Shown here in pieces: positions 1 to 8,437 of a stretch of DNA of 10,969 nucleotides. The stretch covers positions 750,876 to 761,844 of the forward strand of contig NW_011887307.1 of assembly GCF_000151315.2 (NCBI RefSeq), written 5' to 3'. The DNA is from Capsaspora owczarzaki ATCC 30864 (lineage: Eukaryota; Opisthokonta; Filasterea). The notes below the pieces were generated by a model. The model saw nothing but the letters and a program-made list of their open reading frames with translations, made no database searches and was not told where the DNA came from. The position numbers and the translations under genes are program-made. Positions within the stretch are counted from its first letter, which is position 1. Every line of letters begins with the position of its first letter.

Positions 1-1
1 T

Positions 2-3000
2 GACAGGACGACGGCGTTCCAAACGCGAGTCAAATCGTACTTTGCTCCGCAACCCGGGTCGACGAATGCCTTTTCAAAGAGCAGACCGGCAAGTAATAGT
101 AGTACGTCTTCATCTTCTTCATCAGCAGCAGCAACTACATCCAGCTCAGGTGTCCACACTCTGGGACGGTTTGCGACCCGCTCCAGCATCATGGAATTGC
201 CGCCAGAGCTCTTGTGCGCCATTTTTGCCTACCTTTCCGTGCGCGACATTCAGGCCGTCGGGCAAACTTGCCGACGCTTCCACGATGTTATTGCGTATCC
301 CGGGTACTTGCCATGGCGCAAGCGCTTTTGGCGTGACCGATGTTCCTGGTTGGAAGAGTCCAGCGCGAGCTCGAGGTTGCCCGACCGTCTCAAAACGGCG
401 GCGTCTCCTGCCACCAAGACGCCGTCGCCACCCGACTCTCCACCACCACCACCACCACCACAGATTCTTGCTGCGCACCCCAGCGCCGCGGCTGATGAGG
501 ATTTGCCTTCCGTGCCGAAATCCAATTTACTTGCTCAAGGCGTCGACGTCAGTTCTGATTCCGAAGACGAGTCTGTCGTTGGTTCTGGAGCTCGGCGGAC
601 TTTGCGTGGATCTCGTGGCCGCCTCCATCATGGTGGCGCAACGACTGGTGGATTCTCGAGCTCTCGATCCTTGTCCTTGTCGCGGTCCAAGAATCCCCAA
701 TTTCCCAATGCCGCAGACGTCAAGCCGTCCGGTTTGGGCGGCGCTCCCAATCCTCGACTCAAGCAAGCGCGCATTCATGACATGTTTCAGCGAACGGCCA
801 CTAGCAGCAGTCTTGGAGACACGCCAGGCACCTCCTCCTCCATGGCAACAACCGACTCGTCCATGTCGTTGGCTGCAGGCTCCGACTTGTCGTCCATCCT
901 TGACAGCAACAACTCACAGACGGCTGCTGCGTCGGCTGATCCTCTGACTGCAGCAGCCTGCGATCGACCCAACCCCGTCCCCGGCTTGAGCTCTGCAGCG
1001 TACTTGTTCAAGCGGGAGCGGATGGAGGGCTCTGCCAGTACCGCGCCCTCGCATCAGCTTCTATGCTCTTTGGACTCTTTAAAACCCTTGCTATCTTTCT
1101 ACACGACCTTTCGACAACACCCGCGGGAGGCCTATGAAAGCTTGTGGGCTGCTCTCTTGAGACCGGAATTTGCAGTGATTCACGCATCGCTCGCTTGGCT
1201 GGCGCGGCTGAATCTGATTGACTCGCCTCGGACAGCCAGATTGAAGCAAAAGCTGTCCGACAGCAGCCTTCCAGCCGACGCCGCCCCCACAAACCGTGCC
1301 AATCACGAGCCGCCTCCGCAAAACACTTTTCACTTGCTCGCCACGGCGCTCCTGTTCCTGGCCGAGTCGTTTCAGACAACCGACGCGCTGCTGCGAGCTG
1401 CCCTGCCCGTTGTCGGGTATCAGGACTTGTCCGAGTTTATTTATTCGCTGCTGGTCATCCTCGGCCAAGAGCCATGGTGCGTTCTGTTTGACATGGGACC
1501 GCTCTGGCACGCGCTGCGCAAGTCCATGTACTACTTGGATGCGCTGGCCATTCCAGATCTCTTTTGCACAGACACTTTGGCTGTCAATCCCACGACCAGC
1601 AGCAGCAGCAGTAGTAGTAGCGCAGCTCCTCACCACAATCATCATCACCAACAACAAGCACCACCTCCACCGCTGTCACATCCTTCCCATCATGTCGCCA
1701 ATCGCAGACTTACTTCGGAACAGCACGCCATTGTTGCGTGCAATTTGGCCCCGTCGCAGGTGATGAAGATTGTCGCATTTGCCGGCACAGGCAAGACGTC
1801 GACGTTGATCGCCTACACAATGGCACGGCGCCATCAGCGATTTCTGTACTTGACATTCAACAATGCCATGGCGGCCGAGGCTCGCAAGGTCTTCCCGGAA
1901 ACCACCGTGCTGTGCAAGACTGCGCACAGTGTGGCATACGAGCGCATTGTCGAGCGAGGCAAGTACAGCGCTGCCAAGCTGAACGGCCAAAACCTCAAGC
2001 ATTCTGCCGTGGCCGAGGTGATTGCACCCTTCCTCCAGCCCAACTATCCGCCCAAAATGGTCTCCCTGACCATCGACGTGCTGATGCGCTTTCTGCACTC
2101 GGCAGACCGCACCATTGGCGAGAAACACATTTCGTACCACGTTCACGAGCACCATCGCAAGCACTCGGAGACCTTTGCGGACTTTCCGACGTCGCTCTAC
2201 CCTCGGCTGGCCAGCGAATTGTGGAGTGCAGTCCGAGACCCGAACGATCTGCGCGTCACGCTCGTCCCGGACGCCTACCTCAAGCTTCTCCAGCTGTCCA
2301 CCGATCAGCATCTCGCCTTTGACTGCATTCTTGTCGATGAGGCGCAAGATTCCAATCCTGCCGTGATTTCCCTTGTGATGCGTCAGCAGGGTTGTGCCAA
2401 GATTTTTGTTGGAGATGGTAAGTTGGAGTGTTTATTGCTTTTTGGGGCTTTTTTTGTTCCTGTTCTGTTTTGTTTTTTGGCATCGACACTGATATTTTTT
2501 TCCCGGGACAACAACCTTTAGATTATCAACAAATCTACAAGTGGCGTGGCGCCGTCAACGCCCTGGCACGAATTGAACCTCAGTACACGTTTGCCCTGAC
2601 GCGGTCGTTCCGTTTTGGATTCCCAGTCGCAGACGTGGCCAATTCTCTGCTGCAGGTGTTCCGCAGGGAGTCCAGGCCAGTGCTTGGCATGTCCAAGGTG
2701 CCGCAGGTGATTGGCGAGAATGTCATTTCACTGCACGAGCCTCACTGTGTGATTGCGCGAACCAACAAGCGTACGTCTCCACCATTCAACTTTTGCTTGT
2801 TGTCTCTTCTTTGGTGTTCCTTTTTTTGTCTTTTTTTCCTTTCTTGGTTGCAACACGACTTATGATCATCATGCTGACACTTGCCTGCTCCCCAACCTGC
2901 GCTCTTGGTAGAAATTTTTGCGGAAGCCGCCTTGCTGGCTGGACTGCTACCGCCGCACCTGAAAGTCGGCTTTGTTGGTTCCACTGGCGCCAAGGTGGGC

Positions 3001-3987
3001 GATGACAAGTTTTTGACGCGCCTTACGAACGTGGCTCGTCTGCACGATGGGCTACGAAGCGAGATTACCGATCGCAAAATTGCCGGGTTTCAGAACTTTG
3101 AGAGTTTGAAGGAGCACGCCGAAAACACGGACGATACCACGCTCTCAACCATCATTGGCATTGTGGAGCAGTTCAGTCCGGACGTGCAGGGCATGGTCGA
3201 TACCATCCGGACCAGAATCACACCCGACTCTGACAAGGCGCATGTGGTGCTGACGACCGTCCACGCTGCCAAAGGTTTGGAGTTTGACTGTGTCCGGCTT
3301 TCGGACGACTTTACCAACTTGCTCGACGACAACGAGTCCGTGCCCGACCGCTTCCCCAACAACGACGAGGACGACGCAACGAGCGATTTTGACGACAATC
3401 AAGCGCCACCCGGTGCCCATCGGAACGGGCCCAACTCTGCATCTGCATCCGCATTGCCGCGCAAACGGTCAATTCTGCACGGACTGGTCACCCCGCAGCC
3501 GAAAATCTTTGAGGAGATCAATCTCATCTATGTGGCTGTGACGAGAGCCAAGCGAAAGCTCCAGCTAAGCGCAAACTTGGCGAGTTTCATGGCGCATTGC
3601 GCAGGTGGCGAGCGCCGGGTTTTGCATTGCAGCAGCATGAAGCACTTGAACGAGCCAACACGCTGCTTTTGTGGGTCTACTTCTCGAACGTTCATGGTCA
3701 CGCCAACTGCGGTCGCCGAGATGCAAGGCAGCCTCAACCGCCAGCAACAACAGCTGCATGACGACGACGAGGATGTGATGGAGCTCGATCATCCCCTTGG
3801 TGCTGAACGTCTTCCTGGTGACAATCCACTGCTGCTGGGTGGGTTGCCTGGTGCGGCAGCTAGCATTCCTCTTCCGGCGGGTGGCCGCGTGGACATGACA
3901 ACGTCCTCGGCCTGCTTGCAGTGCGCCAGCACCTTCCGCCTCGCCCCGACATTGGCGCGGTATCTTCTCGAGCAATGTAGTCCCTGA
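2..3987 (+). CDS. FBH1: F-box DNA helicase, FBH1/FBXO18 family (5' partial, 3 exons)
   Basis: Exons are 2-2417, 2522-2770 and 2912-3987 (TGA). From the first in-window ATG at 191 the spliced coding length is 3552 bases (1183 aa), an exact multiple of three. Numbering from that Met: an F-box lies at 3-45 (starts LPPELLCAIFAYLSVRDI); a low-complexity S/P/acidic linker at 57-225; a helical region at about 284-457; a second S/H/Q-rich linker at 470-500; then a UvrD-type SF1 helicase core. The core has a Q-motif Gln511, Walker A AGTGKT 531-536 (Lys535), motif Ia TFNN 555-558, motif II DEAQD 716-720, motif III GDDYQQIYKWRGA 741-753, motif IV LTRSFRFG 768-775, motif V HAAKGLEFD 943-951 and motif VI YVAVTRAK 1032-1039 with its arginine finger at 1037. 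The tail carries CFC (1077-1079) and CLQC (1160-1163). F-box plus UvrD helicase is diagnostic of FBH1, a nuclear SCF-linked 3'-5' helicase that dismantles Rad51 filaments. The frame is open back to position 2 (63 more codons, no in-frame ATG), so the N terminus is probably outside the window, although ATG 191 has a good context (A at -3, G at +4). Confidence 0.93.
20..43 (+). other. Candidate PCNA-interacting (PIP) box upstream of the first ATG
   Basis: In the frame of the helicase, positions 20-43 encode QTRVKSYF, which fits the PIP-box pattern Q-x-x-(aliphatic)-x-x-aromatic-aromatic, with basic residues inside it. It lies about 50 codons before Met191, in a frame without stops. Vertebrate FBH1 is known to carry an N-terminal PIP box that recruits it to PCNA at replication forks, so the position agrees with the family. 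It lacks the TD dipeptide of a CRL4-Cdt2 PIP degron. That this stretch is translated is inference. Confidence 0.6.
191..328 (+). other. F-box domain of the helicase
   Basis: The first 46 codons after ATG 191 encode a standard F-box: LPPEL opening, IFAYLS, a V/I-rich second helix, then TCRRF and a W-containing third part (YLPWRKRFWRD). F-boxes bind SKP1 and place the protein in an SCF ubiquitin ligase. In FBH1 proteins this domain precedes the helicase core, as here, which supports a ubiquitin-linked function rather than a plain UvrD helicase. Confidence 0.85.
434..466 (+). repeat. CAC/CCN-rich tract coding a proline run
   Basis: A short CAC-type repeat inside helicase exon 1 encodes seven prolines (residues 84-90 from Met191) in the disordered linker after the F-box. 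It also creates spurious poly-H and poly-W/G frames on either strand, which should not be annotated. Confidence 0.8.
764..787 (+). other. Second PIP-like motif in the linker
   Basis: Residues 192-199 (from Met191) read QARIHDMF, flanked by K before and QR after. This matches Q-x-x-I-x-x-(M/aromatic)-F, a PIP-like motif with Met in place of the first aromatic residue. It lies in a disordered linker, where such short motifs usually sit. A second PCNA contact is plausible but unproven. Confidence 0.4.
1598..1672 (+). repeat. AGC/CAT/CAA/CCA triplet tracts coding S, H, Q and P runs
   Basis: AGC/AGT repeats give a run of serines, followed by CAC/CAT (His), CAA (Gln) and CCA/CCT (Pro) runs. They form a disordered spacer of about 30 residues directly before the Q-motif of the helicase core. 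They are likely length-variable and absent from most homologues. Confidence 0.8.
2418..2521 (+). other. Intron 1 of the helicase gene (104 bases, phase 1)
   Basis: The donor GTAAGT begins at 2418 and the acceptor ends ACCTTTAG at 2521, with a CTGAT branch-like site (A2492) 29 bases before the acceptor. Splicing joins GGA GAT G to AT TAT CAA CAA, giving GDDYQQIYKWRGA, the unbroken helicase motif III. Without splicing the frame stops at TAG 2519-2521, which is formed by the acceptor itself, leaving a 776-residue product lacking motifs III-VI. Confidence 0.95.
2771..2911 (+). other. Intron 2 of the helicase gene (141 bases, phase 1)
   Basis: The donor GTACGT begins at 2771 and the acceptor is GGTAG ending at 2911, with a CTGAC branch-like site (A2877) and a T-rich interior. 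Joining AAG C to AA ATT TTT gives ARTNKQIFAEAALLAG, which keeps frame with exon 3. Although 141 is a multiple of three, retention would stop at TGA 2863-2865. The acceptor's polypyrimidine tract is weak close to the AG, so this boundary rests mainly on frame and protein continuity. Confidence 0.9.
3661..3927 (+). other. C-terminal cysteine pairs, possible zinc-binding tail
   Basis: After motif VI the protein carries C-x-C at residues 1077 and 1079, then about 80 residues rich in Q, D and G, then C-x-x-C at 1160 and 1163, ending about 20 residues later. From memory, animal FBH1 proteins also end with two cysteine pairs after the helicase core, so this looks like a diverged form of that tail with a low-complexity insert. 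Zinc binding is inference. Confidence 0.45.
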
Positions 3988-4050
3988 GCCGGCCGTTTAG
4001 TCTTGTCGAGATCGGGTCGTCAGTGGCTGTCGAGTTTTGCACTCCCTTTT

Positions 4051-4051
<1 letters not shown>

Positions 4052-4086
<35 letters not shown>
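4052..4086 (+). repeat. Poly-T tract (T35)
   Basis: An uninterrupted run of about 35 T starts 65 bases after the helicase stop codon. Its true length is uncertain because such runs are prone to sequencing and assembly error. Confidence 0.9.
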
Positions 4087-4087
<1 letters not shown>

Positions 4088-4231
4088 GTTTTGATTGTTC
4101 TTCGTGCACCGTGGAGATCCAGCCGTTTATCTGATCCAGGACTTTGATCGTATGTACTGATTGAATGATGTGGAGTCTGCGATGTTTCCGATTGATACTA
4201 CGACGCCAAGATCGACAATACACAATGGTGG

Positions 4232-4269
4232 TTTTTTTTTTTGTTTGTTTGTTTGTTGTTGTTGTTGTC
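4232..4269 (+). repeat. T11 followed by GTTT and GTT repeats
   Basis: A T11 run passes into several GTTT units and then GTT units. This is a simple-sequence tract with no coding signal. Confidence 0.85.
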
Positions 4270-4640
4270 GTTGTTAGCGCTGCCTGGCTGAGTGGGATTG
4301 CGTGAATCTGTCCCTTTGCATGAGGAGAGCTGAAGCATGAAAATCGCCATTCTCGGTCATGCGGAGGCAGGTCGTCTGGTTGTGACCGCAGCAGATCAAA
4401 ACCGAGGTTTTCGCTTTCGAATGCGAAAATCCAAATTAAGATTTTTCATTCTGTTTTTTGTCTTTTTACTTTTTTTTTTTTGTTCTTTTTTTTTTTCTTC
4501 GTTTGTGTTCTTTCGGCTGATTCCAGAACGCAGGGCCACTCGAAATGTGAGTCAGCAACACACCCACTTGAAGATCATCGCATGCAGCATCGCTTGCGGG
4601 CCCAGCAACCGGGCAAGCAGATTCGCTGTTTGAAAACATA

Positions 4641-5845
4641 ACAAAAAACACAACAAAAAGAAAAAAAATCATAGCACCCCACAAAATGGGGCCAGTCAAG
4701 CAGCCTAGGAGCACAGGGTGCGCTAGAAGCGTCACTACGACTGTCACAGGGACGTCGTGAGCAGCACGAGTTTCGGAGAGAGAATCATGGCGCGGGGAGA
4801 GCGAGAGCGGAGTGCTTTGCCATACACCGAAAACAAGCCCCCTCCTTCCCCTTCGGCTGATGGCAGGCCGCTGTGGCAGTGCGGGGGGCAAGGCTTGTTG
4901 ACTTGGCCAGGCAGCCGTCCAGCGTTGCACTTGATAATGCGAGGCGAGGGCTTGTCTGTGCGTGGCAAACCCTCGAACGCTGCACGGAGGAGCGGAGGGG
5001 GGCGGCGGCGGCGTGTGCACCCTCAAGGACGTAGAGCAGGGAGCGAGTCATGGCGGTGCACACCATCACATCCACAGCGCACTCATACAGCCTGCATGAG
5101 GAGCGCGCCATACCGTGGAGGAGAGCGGCGGCGGCGTGAGTTGAAAGCCAAGCGTTGGTGTGACTCAGGCAAAAGCACTCCCTTCGCGCGCATGAACTGT
5201 CTCCTGTCACATAAGCGGGAGTCGGATGCGTTCCTGACTCGGGCATGAGAGGGAAGACAGCCGCGAGCGCGGCCAGAACCGGCTCGCCCTCACCCTGTGA
5301 GATGGCAAATGCTGGAAGAGACTGCCGGTGACAAAGAGTTGCTTTCGATATTCCGCTCTCGAGAATGCACTCAAGAGATGGTACTCGTGATTGTGGGCGA
5401 TGGTCGGCAGTGCTTCAACCTTGTACAGGCAGCACGAGAGGGTTGCTGGGCGACGCGCGTGTCATTCTGGGAAGTGGCGTTGAGAAAAAGCGATGCCGCT
5501 GATTGGTTTGTGTCGTTTCTGCCTGGCAGCGACGAGCGGTGCACCATGCTGCTTTATACAACGTGTCACTCGTGTGCGCGTGTGTCTGGTGTGGGGATGA
5601 CGTGCATGTCAGCTCCAATTGGGTGCAGAGGGGTGGGAGGGAGGCGAACACCGTAACTCGGTCGTGTTTTGTGGGGATTTCAAGATGATGAGCTCGATTG
5701 ACCAGCCACATGCGTGCTTGAAAACGGCACCACCGTGATGCGTCCGGTGCGCGCATGGGCTTGACGTTTGTGTCGAGGGGAAGGGCGAAAGCGAGCGCTA
5801 TGCCTCCCGCGCAGAGGCAAAATGCGCTGGCGTTTTTCGTCGGGT
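4641..5845. other. GC-rich, mildly purine-rich block without a recognisable gene
   Basis: Base composition differs from both flanks: few T tracts, many GGC/GAG triplets, and more purines than pyrimidines on the plus strand by eye (about 55-60 percent in the lines counted). Plus frame 2 is open from about 4757 to 5656 apart from one TGA at 5246-5248, but the translation resembles no family I know, and several other frames on both strands are also open here, as expected of GC-rich DNA. I annotate no gene. Confidence 0.5.
4945..4975 (+). other. Small imperfect inverted repeat
   Basis: The arms CGAGGGcTTG and CAAaCCCTCG pair over 9 of 10 positions around an 11-base loop. It could form a hairpin in RNA from either strand. 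No role is evident, and one such structure is not surprising in GC-rich DNA. Confidence 0.35.
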
Positions 5846-7081
5846 GTGAGTTTTTTTTTTTTGTTTGTTTCTGTGTTGTTGATCTGTCTTTTGTCGTCGT
5901 TACGTGACGATGGCACTCGGCGTGATTGCTTCCGAATATCGCCCCAAATATAGTGATCTTGTTTTGTCGGAAGAGAGGGGTGTGGAGAAGTTCAACAACG
6001 CCATCAAGCCCCCCAACTGCCCAAAATAAGCACTCGTTTCTTTTGGAAGGAAACACAAAAACAACAAAATGGCAGATCTCTCCCTCTTCCAACGCAATCC
6101 CTCTCGTACAACCACAACGCCTGAGACGGGTTTGAACTCGTGCCAACCACCTCCTTGCTCCATTCCGTAAAACGGTCCAACAATGTGGGCTGGGAGGATG
6201 AGCTCATCGCATGTTATTGGTTGGCTCTTCCGTTTTTTTCGCTCTGCTGCCTGATCTTGAACGCACGTCGTTCACAGGCGAGTGACGCTGTCTGGTTTTT
6301 TTTTCTCTTCCTTCCCAACCTGCTCAATTCCCTCCCCCCCTTTTTTTCTCTTCTTGTCACGTACCCTTCTTGCGATGAGCATTTTGCCTCCGCGTTTAAT
6401 CAAGCGCGCTGATTGTTTGATAATTCAGCGCAACCTTCTTCACCTGCTCCCCGCTCGTCCCCTTTTTCACTCCTTTCCCCCACAACTGCTCGAAATGTAT
6501 TGCGCTCGCTTGATTCACACCATTCCCCGCAACCTCGCTCTTTCTCTGCATCTATTTCGTTGCGTTGTCGTTTCTCCTTTTTGAGTTCCATTCATTTTTT
6601 TTTTAATAGTGGTTTTAAATATTGATCCTTAAGGTTTGTCATGCGAACGCGCCCGCTGCTTGATTGCCGCATCTGCGACTGGTGTTGGGTGCAGCACGAA
6701 CGGCCTTGCGCTCAGAAGACAGAAGACGGCTACGTTCACGCGCAACCACGCCCGGAAGGAGCGTTGAGAGTGAGCGAGCGAGCGAGAGCGACAACAGGGC
6801 GGCGCACATGAGCAGTGGAGCGAAGGAGCTGCCAAAAACAAAATCAACGTTTTGTTCAACCAGCTCCTCATTATTTACTGCCTCCCGCTGGCCACCCGTG
6901 CCGCAGGACACGTCGCCCAGTGTCTTCTCTCTCTCTATCTTTTGTCCCCTGCTTGCGTACACCCCCTCCTTCTGGCTGTGCAGAGTGAGCGAGTCCAAAA
7001 ACTCCCCGCGACCTAGCCACGCTTTTTTCTTTTGACTGTTTTTTTTTTTATTTTATTTTGATGGTTGTCATTTCGGATTGG

Positions 7082-7098
7082 TTTTTTTTTTTTTTTTT
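7082..7098 (+). repeat. Poly-T tract (T17)
   Basis: A T17 homopolymer lies within the pyrimidine-rich block, just before a CT microsatellite. Confidence 0.9.
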
Positions 7099-7134
7099 AT
7101 GTTTCCGTCGTGCGCCCATCTCGCTGTTCACCGC

Positions 7135-7168
7135 CTCTCTCTCTCTCTCTCTCGCTCTCTCTTTCTCT
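7135..7168 (+). repeat. CT dinucleotide microsatellite
   Basis: Near-continuous CT units run for about 34 bases, with a CG interruption and a TT near the end. On the plus strand such polypyrimidine can act as a splicing tract or a GAGA-type site, but no role is shown. Confidence 0.85.
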
Positions 7169-7298
7169 GTGTCTTTCTGAGCAACCAATCCAACTACTGT
7201 GCCTTCTTTTGCCTGCTTTGCTATCGCGCGGTGCGACTGCTGCTTCCCACCATTTTTCTACTCTGTCTCGTTGTTTTTATTCGTAGGCGTTTTCTCTT

Positions 7299-7316
7299 TT
7301 CGCATTTTATTGCGAA
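7299..7316 (+). other. Perfect 6-bp hairpin
   Basis: TTCGCA and TGCGAA flank a six-base ttttat loop. It lies four bases before a second, longer inverted repeat. Confidence 0.5.
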
Positions 7317-7319
7317 TGG

Positions 7320-7360
7320 CGGGGGATCAACATCTTCTTTGGAACCATTTTGATCCCCCG
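7320..7360 (+). other. Perfect 11-bp inverted repeat with 19-base loop
   Basis: CGGGGGATCAA at 7320-7330 is exactly complementary to TTGATCCCCCG at 7350-7360. It is the longest perfect inverted repeat I noticed in the non-coding part. It may form an RNA stem or be a paired protein-binding site. An ATG at 7316 opens a short frame through it, but no gene can be assigned. Confidence 0.55.
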
Positions 7361-7910
7361 TACGCTCTTCACACCATTCCTCTTCGTGAGGAGCGGGTCG
7401 TGAGTGTAGCTAGTTGCTCTATCGTTTTCGCACACTTGGTCTGGGGGAAAAAAAAAGCCTGCCTGGCCGTGTGTGTGCGGTTTTTGGCCTGGAGTGTATT
7501 TGTGGTGTGATTTTGGGGTGGATTTGGTCGGATGGCGTTCGACTGGACGCCTTGCTCCCCCCTCTTCGGTTGCTGAGCTTGCCTTGGCCGTGCACGTTGC
7601 TCGTGGGTGTGTGTTGCACGCTTGCGGGGGGTTGCGCGAGCTGCGGTCAAACTGGGTCCAGCGCATGATTCATTCATTGGGCTGTGTTTGAGAGCGGCAG
7701 CTTTTCTTTTCTTTTCTTTCTTGCTGATCACCTCGTTGTGATCTGCCCCTTCTCCTGCTACACCGTGCTGACTCCTTCTCTCGCTCTCACTCGCTCTCAC
7801 TCTTCCACGCGTCGACTCTCCCACCTCGCCCCCCCCCTTCTTCCCCTGCCCGCGCTTCTCCTACGTGTTTTTCCCCCATTGATTCTCCACAACTGGTTTT
7901 TCGAAACTCG

Positions 7911-7956
7911 TTTTTTTTTTATTTTTTTTTATTTTATTTTTTTTTTTTTTTTTTTT
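7911..7956 (+). repeat. T/A-interrupted poly-T tract
   Basis: About 46 bases of T are interrupted only by single A residues. It is low-complexity and probably length-variable. Confidence 0.85.
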
Positions 7957-8063
7957 GTGGCTCAATTTCCATTTCTCCACTTTCTTGCGGGTTCCATTGT
8001 TTTGGGGCTAGGTTTCAGGTGGAGAGGGAGAGCCTGGTTGGAGTCATGAGACAAGCATGCACC

Positions 8064-8083
8064 ATAACCCAAGCTTGAGTTAT
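8064..8083. other. 20-bp near-perfect palindrome
   Basis: Nine of ten base pairs match around the centre: ATAAC, one mismatch, an 8-base CAAGCTTG core, the mismatch, then GTTAT. The symmetric form would suit a dimeric DNA-binding protein. A hit of this quality is not far from chance in 10 kb. Confidence 0.3.
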
Positions 8084-8107
8084 TTCGTCTGTCGTGTCTT
8101 GAACACC

Positions 8108-8150
8108 CCTCCTCCTCCTCCTCCTCGGTACTAATTTGAGGAGGCGGAGG
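8108..8150 (+). repeat. CCT repeat followed by complementary GAGG stretch
   Basis: Six CCT units (8108-8125) are followed 12 bases later by GAGGAGGCGGAGG (8138-8150), which can pair with them imperfectly. This is a small repeat-derived inverted repeat. Confidence 0.6.
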
Positions 8151-8252
8151 TGCGGCGGCGGTGCGAATAGATGTGACTTTGATTCACACCTTCGCCTTTC
8201 GCTGTTTTGTTTGGTGCCTTCTCTCCCCTATCTATTGTTCTCGCTGACCCTT

Positions 8253-8284
8253 ACACACACCATACACACACACACCATACACAC
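8253..8284 (+). repeat. CA microsatellite with CATA interruptions
   Basis: CA units are interrupted twice by CCATA, giving a duplicated ACACACACCATA pattern. Simple sequence only. Confidence 0.85.
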
Positions 8285-8361
8285 TCGCATGCTCACCAGC
8301 TTCACTTCTTGTCGTCGTGTTTTTCCGTCTTCCACCTTGATTTTTTGTTTTGCTTTTTCGG

Positions 8362-8382
8362 TTTTTTTTTTTTTTTTTTTTT
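8362..8382 (+). repeat. Poly-T tract (T21)
   Basis: A T21 homopolymer lies about 40 bases before a G16 run. Confidence 0.9.
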
Positions 8383-8421
8383 GCGGTTGTTTGGCCGCTT
8401 TGCGTGTCCGCCATATCAATC

Positions 8422-8437
8422 GGGGGGGGGGGGGGGG
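8422..8437 (+). repeat. Poly-G tract (G16)
   Basis: A run of 16 G in otherwise T/C-rich DNA. It can form a G-quadruplex, and its length is a likely sequencing or assembly error point. Confidence 0.85.

Larger units (their letters stand above)
3988..4640. other. 3' flank of the helicase gene, no gene seen
   Basis: No coding region can be supported. There is no AATAAA in the first 150 bases after the stop. The stretch holds a T35 run, a GTTT/GTT repeat and a broken T-rich tract at about 4453-4500. Short frames here encode poly-K, poly-F or poly-L from those runs and are artefacts. Transcript termination probably occurs here, but no exact poly(A) signal is visible. Confidence 0.6.

Noticed and set aside
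146-525. Minus-strand frames with poly-W or poly-G in helicase exon 1
   Set aside because: They are the reverse complement of the CAC proline-coding repeat within a well-supported plus-strand exon.
4983-5136. Two GAGGAG...GGCGGCGGCG segments about 130 bases apart
   Set aside because: Similarity comes from simple GGC/GAG triplets and does not extend into the flanks, so it is not a duplicated element.
4466-5246. Minus-strand 186-aa and 153-aa frames
   Set aside because: Two overlapping frames in GC-rich DNA, with low-complexity ends made from T tracts and GGC repeats. They resemble no known family.
5415-6146. Minus-strand 243-aa frame
   Set aside because: No recognisable domain, crosses the composition switch, includes poly-K from a T tract, and has no exon-like flanks. 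Most likely a chance frame.
6118-6150. tRNA-like T-arm (minus strand TTCAAAC)
   Set aside because: The loop sequence matches but the stem pairs only at the closing base pair, and no acceptor, D or anticodon stems can be built around it.
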